Assembly (NCBI GenBank): GCA_964435475.1
Contig: CAYSZB010000009.1
Span: 1-54,173 of the forward strand
From: CAYSZB01 sp964435475
GTDB taxonomy: Bacteria; Chloroflexota; Anaerolineae; Anaerolineales; Anaerolineaceae
Direction of reading: 5' to 3'
DNA length: 54,173 bases
Numbering within the stretch: the stretch's first letter is position 1; every line of letters begins with the position of its first letter. The notes below the pieces were generated by a model, which saw only the letters and a list, made by a program, of their open reading frames with translations, was not told the DNA's origin and ran no database searches. Of this stretch, positions 43,401 through 51,604 are shown in pieces. Made by a program: the position numbers and the translations under genes.

Positions 43401-45022
43401 TTTCTGACCGCGGCTATCCCTTCTCACGCTTGGTTGGGATGCTTTTGTTGACTTTCTTTGTCTGGCTGGCTGGTTCACTGGGAATTGATTATTCTCGTTT
43501 AACGATCCTTGCAGCCCTGTTGCTCATCTTCGTCGCCGCTCTGGTTTTGCTTCTGTTAGATAGACGCTTGGTTAAGGATGAACTCAAACGAAACTGGAAG
43601 AATATCCTGGTCGTCGAAGCTCTGTCACTTTTGGTATTCCTTGTGTTTCTCTATATTCGCTACAAGAATCCGGACCTCTGGCATCCTTACAAGGGCGGGG
43701 AAAAACCGATGGATTTTTCGTATCTTAATGCGATACTGAAGAGCTCGACCTTTCCCCCTTATGATCCATGGTTTGCTGGTGGTTATATTAACTATTACTA
43801 CTATGGCTTGATGATCGTCAGTGTGCCCATTAAATTATTGGGTATTGTCCCTTCAGTTGCTTACAACATCGTGTTGCCCCAACTATTCAGCATCTTTGTT
43901 ATTGGTGGGTATTCCTTTGGTTCGAACTTGTTTATTGGGATCAGGAAAGGCAAAACTGGCCTGACGGAAAGCCAACCTGATAAGCAGTTTTCTGGTCCTT
44001 TTTGGGCAGGCTTGGCAACGGCAGGACTGCTCTGCGTTTTGGGCAACCTGGGAACGGTCAGGTTGTTGATTGATTCCATCACAAAACTGGGCGGCGGTGG
44101 AGCGATTATTGAGGATACGAGTTTTATCGAAAAAATTACCGTCTTTTCTAATGGATTGGGACTGTTTTTTAAGCAAACGCCACTGCCTCTTTACCCGGGA
44201 GATTGGTACTGGGTTCCCAGCAGGACAATACCCGGTGAAGCAATTACCGAATTTCCATTTTTTACCTTTATTTATGCGGATCTTCACGCCCACCTGATTG
44301 CCATGCCGATTGTAGTNNNNNNNNNNNNNNNNNNNNNNNNNNNNNNNNNNNNNNNNNNNNNNNNNNNNNNNNNNNNNNNNNNNNNNNNNNNNNNNNNNNN
44401 NNNNNNNNNNNNNNNNGCCAGGTGGAAGTCTACTGCGCAATTCTTCTGGGAATTTGTCCTGTTCAGCCTCCTGGTTGGAGCTGCGTTCTTCCCGTTGCTT
44501 GGGACTATGGATAAGATCAACGATCGGATGGCACCCGATGCACCCGCAACTCTTGATGGGATGACCTATATGGCATATGCAACTTATTACGATAATGGTA
44601 TGCTACTGGAATTGGGTGAAGATTATCAAGCCATCCAGTGGATGCAGGATAATGTCAAAGGTTCACCGGTATTGGTTGAAGGACAGGCCTATGAATATCG
44701 CTGGGGTAACAGGTTCACGATCTATACAGGTCTGCCGGGTGTGGTTGGTTGGAATTGGCACCAGCGTCAGCAGAAGGCAAGTTTGATGTCGAATATCGTC
44801 CAGGAAAGGGTGGACCAGGTCAACCAGTTTTACCTGACAGAAGACCTGGGTTATGTGCGATCCTTTATTGCCGAATTTGATGTGGAGTATATTATCGTCG
44901 GTCAATTGGAACAGACTTATTATCCGGGACCAGGCCTGGATAAATTCGAGCAGTTTAACGGACTTCTCTGGGATCATGTCTATCGCCAGGGCAGCACGGT
45001 GATCTACCAGGTGAGGAATTGA
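40418..45022 (+). CDS. GT39/PMT-like glycosyltransferase fused to a Chlor_Arch_YYY (DUF2298) membrane domain
   Basis: This very large membrane protein has two parts. Residues 1 to about 480 are GT-C/PMT-like: a first helix, then the outside-loop acidic motif HPDERFLSMV (Asp 51, Glu 52) and about ten helices. Residues about 480-960 form a soluble, beta-rich outside region. From about 970 comes a YYY domain with KPMDFSYLNAIL, TFPPYDPWFAGGY, YYYYG (1126-1130) and EFPFFTFIYADLHAHLIAMP. Then comes a gap of 100 N, and the C-terminus has GLPGVVGWNWHQ and VEYIIVGQLE. Compared with the next gene about 1.1 kb is missing, so the real length is near 1,860-1,890 residues. Function unknown. Confidence 0.82.
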   Translation: MSSQDRTLTSQNRHLLRDVILVLALVLIMLTGAYFRLTGVNWDAGHHLHPDERFLSMVLSSISPVQSLEEYFNTELSSLNPANRGYGFFVYGTLPIFVIRYLGEWTGQIGYDRITILGRYVSAIFDVITILIVFFIGKRFRSKGTGLIAACLYALAVLPIQLSHFLTVDTFTNTLGMLTILIGVGILNKHQQTTHRPVDQPEIHSTLKKHLKDILPYLFFGISLGLATASKINAVSLSLFLVFIEVVDYFRYERNERNQRVLLIARNLIVAGLASFITFRIFQPYAFRGPGFFNFGIDPNWWSSMQSLQAQAAGEVDFPPALQWARRPITFAFTNMVNWGMGLPFGIVAWLSFLAMGWVIFRKKANDHLPIWLWTLFYFLWQGLAWVRSMRYQMLVYPLLSIIAAWGLVSLWYRRERLKIWFLTLKPLFFKITSICLLMIIVITTGLWAFSFTRIYAVPHTRVQASDWIYQNVAGPLNLIMDTDQGEYLQPLPYRSGETIFQGKSLRVPFKPFTDLELGGITIPGAVDQDNLDENHVIKASIFDFNDPGNELISAVSERSFKAVEGNWQGTSLDYQFEPAIFLDSSHLYYLEVMVVSGSGHILLNGAPRLSISYNNISTVQDLPKIVDTFSSSDPYAMDIVTNRQGTVRKVSIPSMLDLDLNGDRQTLKLTLSYIRDSVQYQYSSLLSGDYSDLGDGRGAFYEFIFDEPVFVDARQPVNVSIQVVEGDGIFAISSQAPALESSWDDALPLSNEYFYPYSDNGGLYRGDLNFEMYWPDEETKLTRFESILDQADYIFISSNRQYGTIPRVPERYPLSTYYYRSLLGCPQDEDVVKCYNLAVPGLYSSELGFELVKVFESYPAIGNLRFNSQFAEEAFTVYDAPKVLIFKKTSDYDPLKVRELLRQVDLDKVVQVTARQAGELSRLTRDGQISPRNSLTLPENRLAEQKQNGTWSEIFDRQGLLNKWPFIGAMALYLFIALLGLIVYPLVRLALPGLSDRGYPFSRLVGMLLLTFFVWLAGSLGIDYSRLTILAALLLIFVAALVLLLLDRRLVKDELKRNWKNILVVEALSLLVFLVFLYIRYKNPDLWHPYKGGEKPMDFSYLNAILKSSTFPPYDPWFAGGYINYYYYGLMIVSVPIKLLGIVPSVAYNIVLPQLFSIFVIGGYSFGSNLFIGIRKGKTGLTESQPDKQFSGPFWAGLATAGLLCVLGNLGTVRLLIDSITKLGGGGAIIEDTSFIEKITVFSNGLGLFFKQTPLPLYPGDWYWVPSRTIPGEAITEFPFFTFIYADLHAHLIAMPIVXXXXXXXXXXXXXXXXXXXXXXXXXXXXXXXXXXARWKSTAQFFWEFVLFSLLVGAAFFPLLGTMDKINDRMAPDAPATLDGMTYMAYATYYDNGMLLELGEDYQAIQWMQDNVKGSPVLVEGQAYEYRWGNRFTIYTGLPGVVGWNWHQRQQKASLMSNIVQERVDQVNQFYLTEDLGYVRSFIAEFDVEYIIVGQLEQTYYPGPGLDKFEQFNGLLWDHVYRQGSTVIYQVRN
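44317..44416. other. Assembly gap of 100 N (real sequence missing)
   Basis: The flanks share no overlap. The distance from ADLH to the GLPxVxGW motif is about 350 known bases here but about 1,440 in the paralogue at 45024, so roughly 1.1 kb of membrane-domain coding sequence is probably absent. The 100 N are a placeholder. Confidence 0.85.
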
Positions 45023-45023
45023 T

Positions 45024-47732
45024 ATGAACGCTCTTATTTCCTGGTATTTCATCATCAGTATTTTGGGGTGGATCTCATTTCCCATTGTTTTTAAAGTACT
45101 AAAGGCGCTTCCTGGTCGGGGTTTTGCCTTCAGCAGGGCGGTTGGCTTGCTGTTCTGGGGGTTTATTTTTTGGATCTTGACCTCGCTAGGTATTTTTAAG
45201 AACGATACCGCTGGTCAGATTACTGCGCTGGTTTGCATCATTGTCTTCAGCCTGTTACTATTACTAAAGAACGGGATTTCAGAATTCGGCAGGTGGATCA
45301 AAGACAATGCCTCAATGATCATCGTGGTTGAATCCTTATTCCTGTTCACTTTTCTGCTTTGGGCGTTTGTCAGGTCTGCCAACCCTGAAATTGTAGGCAC
45401 AGAGAAACCAATGGAGATGGCCTTCATTACTTCGATTCTCAGGTCACCAACCTTTCCGCCCAATGACCCCTGGTTATCAGGCTACGGGATTTCGTATTAC
45501 TACTTTGGCTATGTCATGATCGCTATGCTGACCCGTTTTTCCGGCGTCAGCGCTGGCGTTGCTTACAACCTCAGTGCAGCGCTGTGGTTCGCCCTGACTG
45601 CAGTGAGTGCTTATGGGGTCATGTTTGATCTTGTCAAGAGTTACTGGTTGCGAAAGACCAGCCTGGATCAGGGGTTCGGCAGAGTCCCTGTTTGGGTGTA
45701 CGTTTCTCCCTTCCTGGCACCGTTCATGATCTTGATTGTTAGCAATTTGCATGGCTTCCTCGATATGATCCACTCAAGGGGCATCTTCTGGCGGGAAGGG
45801 TTGGATGGTCAATCCGCATCCGCTTTTTGGCAGTGGATTGGGTTAAAGGAGTTGAACCTTGCACCCGCTGAGCCTTTCTCCTGGTTCCCGCGCAGGCTTG
45901 GTGGGGTTCAGTGGTGGGGTGCCTCCCGTGTTCTTCAGGATTTTAAATTCAACATGGATACTGTGGAGATCATTGATGAATTCCCCTTCTTCTCATATCT
46001 CCTGGCCGATCTCCATCCGCATGTTTTGGCCATGCCTTTCGTTTTGCTTATCATCGCTGAAGCCTATAATGTGTTGCAGGGCGGTTTGGATGGCAAATTG
46101 CGCATAGGCAAAAGTGAATTTCCGGTTTTACCACTGCCATTTTTCTTTCTTGTTCTTTCTATTGGTAGCCTGATCTTCTTGAATACATGGGATGCACCGT
46201 TCTACCTTGTCTTGATCTCTGCTGCCTTTATGATGCATAGGTATGCACAAAACGGGTGGACCTATAAGCGCGTTTGGGAGATGCTGGCATTGATGGTCTC
46301 GATCGGCCTCCTGGCAGTTTTGCTATTTCTCCCGTTTTTCCTTGGTTTCTCTTCTCAAGCAGGTGGCATATTCCCCAGTCTCATCTTTTACACCCGGGGA
46401 GTATATTTCTGGATTATGTTCGCGCCATTATTAGTGCCAATAATTGGCTATGTGATCTACAAGGCTTCCCGAAAGCGGGAGAAGAAACCTTTGTGGTCTG
46501 CATTTATGATCATTGGATTGCTCCTTGTGGCTTTGCTTATTTTTACTTGGACTTTATCTTTCCTTGCTAGTAGGATACCTTCTTTAGGGGAACAATTTCT
46601 GTGGCTCCAGGGGGCTGGTGAGGTCGGAATAATGCCTTTGTTACGGGAAGCAACTCTCAGAAGATTAAGAGACCCGATAACTTGGATAACGCTAACCGTG
46701 ATCTTATCCCTGGGCTTTGGTCTGCTCTTGAAAACCCATCACAGGTATGAAAAGTCCCAAAGTGTGGTCAACGATGACCCATCCTTTATATTCATCCTGT
46801 TGCTTGTGCTCCTGGGAGGCCTGTTAAGCCTTGCGCCTGAATTTGTCTATCTGCGTGACCAATTCTCAGTGCGCATGAATACCATCTTCAAGTTCTACTT
46901 CCAGGTATGGATCCTGTGGGGTTTAGCAGCGAGTTATGCCATAATTGTTACCTGGCGAAGAGCAGGAAAATGGTCTGGTTTCGTAAAGATCACCTTCTCA
47001 GTGGCAGTTTTTCTATTGCTGATGAGCATACTTTTGACAGTATTTCCCGGTGTAAATGAAAAGGTTGTGATTGCATCGCTGAATCCAAACAGGTTCGGGT
47101 ATTACCTGCAGGATTGGTTGATCAGTTTTGCTTGCATTTTTGCTTTTTTTCTGGTTGTCTATTTCTTACTAAAACGCGATTTCATATCGATCATGCGCAT
47201 TATTACCCTTATTGTGATCATTTTTGGATTAGCTTACCCTGTGATCGCTCTATGGAACAAAACAGCTGGCTTTAACGACCTCGATAAACTGACTCTGGAT
47301 GGCACCCAGTATCATCGGGTAATAAATCCTGATACTATGGATTCTGTGGACTGGTTATCTTCTGCCCCATTGGGTGTGATGGTTGAAGCGATCAGCCCGG
47401 GTGGCGGAAGTTATTCCGGGTATGCCAGGGTCTCAACCTTTTCGGGGATGCCGACGGTATTGGGTTGGATTGGGCACGAGTTGCAATGGCGGGGGGGCTC
47501 GGAAGAGATCGGTTCACGTCAAACTGATGTAACAATTCTATACACATGTGAGACTTGGGAAGATGCATTGAGCATTATCGAAAAGTACAATATCAGGTAT
47601 ATTTATGTTGGTGACTTGGAGAAGTCCACCTACAATGTTGACCAGGCAAAATTTGACTTGAACCTTGCGACAGTCTATGAGAATAGCTCTGTAAAGATTT
47701 TTGAGTACCCGGAGAATAATGGCGTTTATTGA
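45024..47732 (+). CDS. Chlor_Arch_YYY / DUF2298 membrane protein
   Basis: This 902-residue protein with about 15-18 hydrophobic segments is a full-length stand-alone YYY-family member. It carries KPMEMAFITSILRSPTFPP, the name-giving YYYFG (158-162), EFPFFSYLLADLHPHVLAMP near residue 325, and LRDQFSVRMNTIFKFYFQVW near 620. The C-terminal soluble portion has GMPTVLGWIGHE and IRYIYVGDLE. No biochemical function is established for the family; GT-C-like transferase or a partner role is conceivable. It starts one base after the fusion gene and overlaps the next by 14 bases, so these act together. It is the complete reference for the gapped neighbour. Confidence 0.85.
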   Translation: MNALISWYFIISILGWISFPIVFKVLKALPGRGFAFSRAVGLLFWGFIFWILTSLGIFKNDTAGQITALVCIIVFSLLLLLKNGISEFGRWIKDNASMIIVVESLFLFTFLLWAFVRSANPEIVGTEKPMEMAFITSILRSPTFPPNDPWLSGYGISYYYFGYVMIAMLTRFSGVSAGVAYNLSAALWFALTAVSAYGVMFDLVKSYWLRKTSLDQGFGRVPVWVYVSPFLAPFMILIVSNLHGFLDMIHSRGIFWREGLDGQSASAFWQWIGLKELNLAPAEPFSWFPRRLGGVQWWGASRVLQDFKFNMDTVEIIDEFPFFSYLLADLHPHVLAMPFVLLIIAEAYNVLQGGLDGKLRIGKSEFPVLPLPFFFLVLSIGSLIFLNTWDAPFYLVLISAAFMMHRYAQNGWTYKRVWEMLALMVSIGLLAVLLFLPFFLGFSSQAGGIFPSLIFYTRGVYFWIMFAPLLVPIIGYVIYKASRKREKKPLWSAFMIIGLLLVALLIFTWTLSFLASRIPSLGEQFLWLQGAGEVGIMPLLREATLRRLRDPITWITLTVILSLGFGLLLKTHHRYEKSQSVVNDDPSFIFILLLVLLGGLLSLAPEFVYLRDQFSVRMNTIFKFYFQVWILWGLAASYAIIVTWRRAGKWSGFVKITFSVAVFLLLMSILLTVFPGVNEKVVIASLNPNRFGYYLQDWLISFACIFAFFLVVYFLLKRDFISIMRIITLIVIIFGLAYPVIALWNKTAGFNDLDKLTLDGTQYHRVINPDTMDSVDWLSSAPLGVMVEAISPGGGSYSGYARVSTFSGMPTVLGWIGHELQWRGGSEEIGSRQTDVTILYTCETWEDALSIIEKYNIRYIYVGDLEKSTYNVDQAKFDLNLATVYENSSVKIFEYPENNGVY

Positions 47733-49446
47733 CATCAAAAGCCGGTCAGAATCACTGGAATATTCACAAAAATCCGAAGTGATTCTTTTTTTGGTGATAT
47801 TTCTGGTGGGTGTGATCATCAGGTTCATAAACCTGGGTTTGATCCCATTTAATACTGCTGAGGCGATGTCGGCATATCAAGCGCTTCAATTAAATCAAAA
47901 GAATGTTGATTTGCCAATCACACAACCTGCTTATCTCGGATTGACCGGTTTGCTGTTCATGCTCTTTGAGCCGGATGGTTTTTGGGCAAGATTGATACCG
48001 GTTTTGCTCGGCTCTCTTTTTGTCCTTCTGCCGATTGCTTTCAGACAGCAGCTTGGAATTAAAATGGCTCTTTTTCTTAGTCTGGTCATTGCAATAGATC
48101 CGCTGCACATCGCTTCCTCTCGCATGATCGGTTCTCCGATGATTGGATTTTTTGGATTAATGTTCTTCCTGGTCATGATATGCTGGCATCGACCGGTTTT
48201 GGCGGGTATTGGCCTGTCTTTGGCGATCTCAGGCGGGGAAGTGTTTTGGTCCTTGATGATTTCGATTGGGGTGGCATTGCTTGTCTCTTACCTCATAAAT
48301 AAGGACATCCTCAAGAATATCCAAAATTCAGAGCTTGTAAACTCCCGTAAGAACACAAAGTTCTTATTTAAATGCCTGGTTGGTTTTTTTGTGGGTCTCA
48401 TACTGTTAGCAAGCGGCTTCTTTTTTTACCCTGCAGGATTGGGGAATTCGTTTGTTGGCATTCAGACGTTTCTAGAAAAGTTTTCACTGCCGTCCGGTGT
48501 AAAGATCTGGCAGGTTTTGGTCGCGACCCTGGTATACGGCTTTGTCCCGCTAACACTTGGCATTTTCCAGGGAATTCTTTCATTGATTAAACGCGAAAAA
48601 ATGGGGAGTATTCTGTTTTGGGTCGCAGTGGTAAGTTTGTTGATCATTGTCATCCAGCCTGGTCGCCAGGTACTGGATCTAGTTGTGCCAATAACAATAT
48701 TCTGGTTCCTGGCAGCGCGTTTGTTGAGCTCACGGGTTGATGATCTTCGAGAAATTTCATGGGTGAGAACCGCTGTTGCCTTGTTTAGCCTTGTCATACT
48801 GGTCTTTTTATCCATGAATGTCAGGTCCATGGGCAATTCCGGTTTTTCACAACCGGAGTTTGTCAGTCACCTGGTCGCCTTCCTGGTAGGAATTGTCCTG
48901 TTGATCATTGTCATCCTTCTGGTTGGCTTTGGCTGGCAATTTTCTTACGCTCTTCATGGGCTGGTGATTGGCATATTTGTTTTCTTTGTGATATCCACCA
49001 TTTCCATGTCTCTTCCCGGGATCATGGGCAGGAGCGGGGCGAAATTCGAGCTATGGCAGACATCGCCCATCATTTCAAATGCAGATGCCATAATATCCCC
49101 TGTTGCGGAGATATCCGATCGGGCAATGGGTGAGCAAACTGAGGTCGACATAGCGTTGATTGGTTCTGAACAACAGTCACTTCTTTGGGCATTGCGAAAT
49201 TTCGTTGATCTTAAAAATTATGCCACTTTACCACAGGCATTACAGCCTTCTGTGATAATCTCCTCCGACGATCTTGCCGGGGAGGTTTCTGCGAGTTATC
49301 GTGGCACAGAAACATCTGTTCTCGCCGAACCTGCATGGAACTCTATGGACTATTCAGATGTGTTGAATTGGATGATCACCCGGAAAGCGCCAATTCAGGC
49401 GAAAAATTTGATTTTATGGATCAGGTCTGATCTATTTAAAAATTAA
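47719..49446 (+). CDS. GT39/PMT-like membrane protein
   Basis: The 575-residue integral membrane protein begins with a cytoplasmic tail and a first helix. An outside loop with PFNTAEAMSAYQAL follows, in the place of the acidic motif of PMT/GT39 enzymes (one Glu kept, no Asp-Glu pair). About ten more helices and a 120-residue outside tail complete it. The weakened acidic motif makes catalysis less certain than for its neighbours. The frame extends to a TTG at 47701, but ATG 47719 has GGAG just upstream. It overlaps the YYY gene. Confidence 0.72.
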   Translation: MAFIDIKSRSESLEYSQKSEVILFLVIFLVGVIIRFINLGLIPFNTAEAMSAYQALQLNQKNVDLPITQPAYLGLTGLLFMLFEPDGFWARLIPVLLGSLFVLLPIAFRQQLGIKMALFLSLVIAIDPLHIASSRMIGSPMIGFFGLMFFLVMICWHRPVLAGIGLSLAISGGEVFWSLMISIGVALLVSYLINKDILKNIQNSELVNSRKNTKFLFKCLVGFFVGLILLASGFFFYPAGLGNSFVGIQTFLEKFSLPSGVKIWQVLVATLVYGFVPLTLGIFQGILSLIKREKMGSILFWVAVVSLLIIVIQPGRQVLDLVVPITIFWFLAARLLSSRVDDLREISWVRTAVALFSLVILVFLSMNVRSMGNSGFSQPEFVSHLVAFLVGIVLLIIVILLVGFGWQFSYALHGLVIGIFVFFVISTISMSLPGIMGRSGAKFELWQTSPIISNADAIISPVAEISDRAMGEQTEVDIALIGSEQQSLLWALRNFVDLKNYATLPQALQPSVIISSDDLAGEVSASYRGTETSVLAEPAWNSMDYSDVLNWMITRKAPIQAKNLILWIRSDLFKN

Positions 49447-49473
49447 TGAGCACACTTTAAAAGGAAATAATTC

Positions 49474-50154
49474 ATGCCACAACCCAACATAATTGCCATA
49501 GATGGTCCAGCTGCTTCAGGGAAAACTACGATCGGGGTGATTTTAGCCAGGGATTTGGGATACATCTGTCTTGATACGGGCATCATGTACCGCGCCGTCA
49601 CCCAGGCTGCCCTTGACCGTGAGATTCCCATCGAAGACGAAAGTGCAGTAACGGCTTTAGCTGAGACTATTCGCATCGACGTACTTCCACCGTCGGTTCA
49701 AGACACCAGGGCATTTGATGTTGTGGTGGATGGCAAGGATGTTACCTGGCAGATCAGGTCGCCCGAGGTGAACAAGTATGTCTCGCCTGTCAGTGCTTAC
49801 AAAGGGGTACGGGCTGCCATGACCCTCCAGCAGCGCAGGATTGGCCAGAATGGTAAAATTGTCATGTTGGGGCGTGATATCGGGTCGGTTGTGTTGCCTG
49901 ATGCGGATCTGAAGATTTACCTGGATGCGTCTGTTGAGGAACGGGCAAGGCGGCGCTATAAAGAGTTGTGTGAAAGGGGCATGCCGGTCAGTTTTGAAGA
50001 GATCCTCGAATCATTGAAAATTCGTGACCTGATTGATTCGACCAGAGCTTTCGCGCCATTGACGATCCCGGAAAATGCCCACGTGATAGATACCGATGAT
50101 TTATCCATAGATGAAGTAGTTCAAAAGATCAAGGAGATTATGGACCATGTGTGA
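49474..50154 (+). CDS. cmk: Cytidylate kinase
   Basis: It phosphorylates CMP and dCMP with ATP. The 226-residue protein starts MPQPNIIAIDGPAASGKTT (P-loop), with LDTGIMYRAVT, VMLGRDIGSVVLPDADLKIYLDAS (seen in parts) and RRRYKEL of the LID. The family usually reads GRDIGT, so the Ser here is a mild variation. AAGGAAA lies upstream of ATG. The last eight bases overlap the C69 peptidase gene. The 27-base space from the glycan genes does not exclude cotranscription. Confidence 0.96.
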   Translation: MPQPNIIAIDGPAASGKTTIGVILARDLGYICLDTGIMYRAVTQAALDREIPIEDESAVTALAETIRIDVLPPSVQDTRAFDVVVDGKDVTWQIRSPEVNKYVSPVSAYKGVRAAMTLQQRRIGQNGKIVMLGRDIGSVVLPDADLKIYLDASVEERARRRYKELCERGMPVSFEEILESLKIRDLIDSTRAFAPLTIPENAHVIDTDDLSIDEVVQKIKEIMDHV

Positions 50155-51538
50155 TACATTCGTAGCTTTGCCGTCTGCAACTCAGAACGGTTCCCTGATT
50201 TTTGGAAAGAACAGTGATCGCGAAGCAAATGAAGCCAGTGAACTTGTCATTATTCCCCATGCCTGTCATTCTGAGGATGAAGTTGTAAAGTGTACCTATA
50301 TCGAAATTCCCCAGGTCCCCGAGACCTACACGGTTCTTTTGGCTAAGCCGTATTGGATCTGGGGGGCAGAGATGGGGGCAAATGAATGTAATGTGGTGAT
50401 CGGTAACGAGGCGATCTTCTCAAAAGTGCCTGCAGGCAAAAAACCTGGTTTGATCGGGATGGATTTTTTGCGTCTTGCGCTCGAAAGAGCGGACTCTGCA
50501 TTAAAGGCGTTGCAGGTTATCACGGAACTGCTCGAAAAGTATGGGCAGAGTGGTAATTGTGGTCATACCCATGCCATGTATTATCACAATAGCTACCTGA
50601 TCGCTGATGAAAAAGAAGCCTGGGTGCTTGAAACAGTGGACAAACATTGGGCTGCTGAGAAAGTTAAAGATGTACGCAGCATCTCCAATGGCTTGACCAT
50701 TGAAGACAAATGGGATCTCTGTTCCGGGAACCTGGTTCAATTTGCGATCGATCAACGTTGGTGTAAAAGCCAGTCCGATTTCAATTTTCGAACCTGTTAC
50801 TCGGATCTTCTTTTCACGAAATTCTCTGACTCAATGTCCCGCGTGTGCCGGACCCGGGAGTTCCTGAATATTCATAACGGGGATATGAGTGTCCGGAATG
50901 CCATGTCTTTATTGCGTGATCATGGTGAGACTGCATCTCAAAAATATGCACCCGATAGGGGAATCACCGGGGCGGAGGTTTGTATGCATGCCAGTGCCGG
51001 ACCTATTCGGGGTAGCCAGACAACAGGATCAATGGTTACGGAGATAAACAATGGCCATGCCATCCACTGGCTAACGGGCACTTCAGCTCCGTGCACCAGC
51101 ATCTTCAAACCAGTCTGGATCGATGCGGGTCTACCACTTATGTCCAAACCCGGTTCCCAACCAGGCGATGAATTACCTGACGCAGGTGTGGAGTTGATCT
51201 CCCCGGTGGGCAGGTACGATCCACGAACATTATGGTGGCATCATGAGGATCTGCACCGCGAAACATTGCGCGATTACTCTCAATTCATCAATGTCTATCG
51301 ATCTGATAGAGATGCTTTGGAGGAAGAATTCTTGGCCACCATTGCCCAAAAGGGATTCATTACCCGCAAACTCAAATTGGATTTCAGTCAGGTCTGTTTT
51401 GATCGCTCCTGGGATCAGGAGACTGTTTGGTTGGAGCGCATCAGGGGTTTAAAACCCAAGAATTGGCGGGGATTGATGCACAAGGCAGCCTGGAAGGGCT
51501 TTGATCGGGTATCAGGTCGAAAAGTTTTGCCTGGGTGA
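50147..51538 (+). CDS. C69 family peptidase / secernin-like Ntn hydrolase
   Basis: The 463-residue protein begins MCDTFVALPSATQNGSLIFGKNSDR, the mark of the C69/secernin family. Cys 2 becomes the N-terminal nucleophile after Met removal, and the FGKNSDRE segment completes the Ntn-hydrolase site. Later family features are EMGANECNVVIGNEAIF and HASAGPIRGSQTTGSMV. It has no signal peptide, so it is cytoplasmic. Dipeptidase activity is known for relatives, but the substrate here is unknown. It overlaps cmk by eight bases. Confidence 0.88.
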   Translation: MCDTFVALPSATQNGSLIFGKNSDREANEASELVIIPHACHSEDEVVKCTYIEIPQVPETYTVLLAKPYWIWGAEMGANECNVVIGNEAIFSKVPAGKKPGLIGMDFLRLALERADSALKALQVITELLEKYGQSGNCGHTHAMYYHNSYLIADEKEAWVLETVDKHWAAEKVKDVRSISNGLTIEDKWDLCSGNLVQFAIDQRWCKSQSDFNFRTCYSDLLFTKFSDSMSRVCRTREFLNIHNGDMSVRNAMSLLRDHGETASQKYAPDRGITGAEVCMHASAGPIRGSQTTGSMVTEINNGHAIHWLTGTSAPCTSIFKPVWIDAGLPLMSKPGSQPGDELPDAGVELISPVGRYDPRTLWWHHEDLHRETLRDYSQFINVYRSDRDALEEEFLATIAQKGFITRKLKLDFSQVCFDRSWDQETVWLERIRGLKPKNWRGLMHKAAWKGFDRVSGRKVLPG

Positions 51539-51571
51539 TTGATTACTCCTCAAGCCGATTTACCCGGATGC

Positions 51572-51577
51572 TATAAT
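51572..51577 (+). promoter_or_regulatory. Possible -10 box for the histidine kinase gene
   Basis: TATAAT lies 28 bases before the ATG and would give a leader of about 21 bases that includes AGGA. I see no good -35 box. Confidence 0.35.
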
Positions 51578-51604
51578 TGATCCTGGGACGGTCAGGAAAA
51601 AAAC

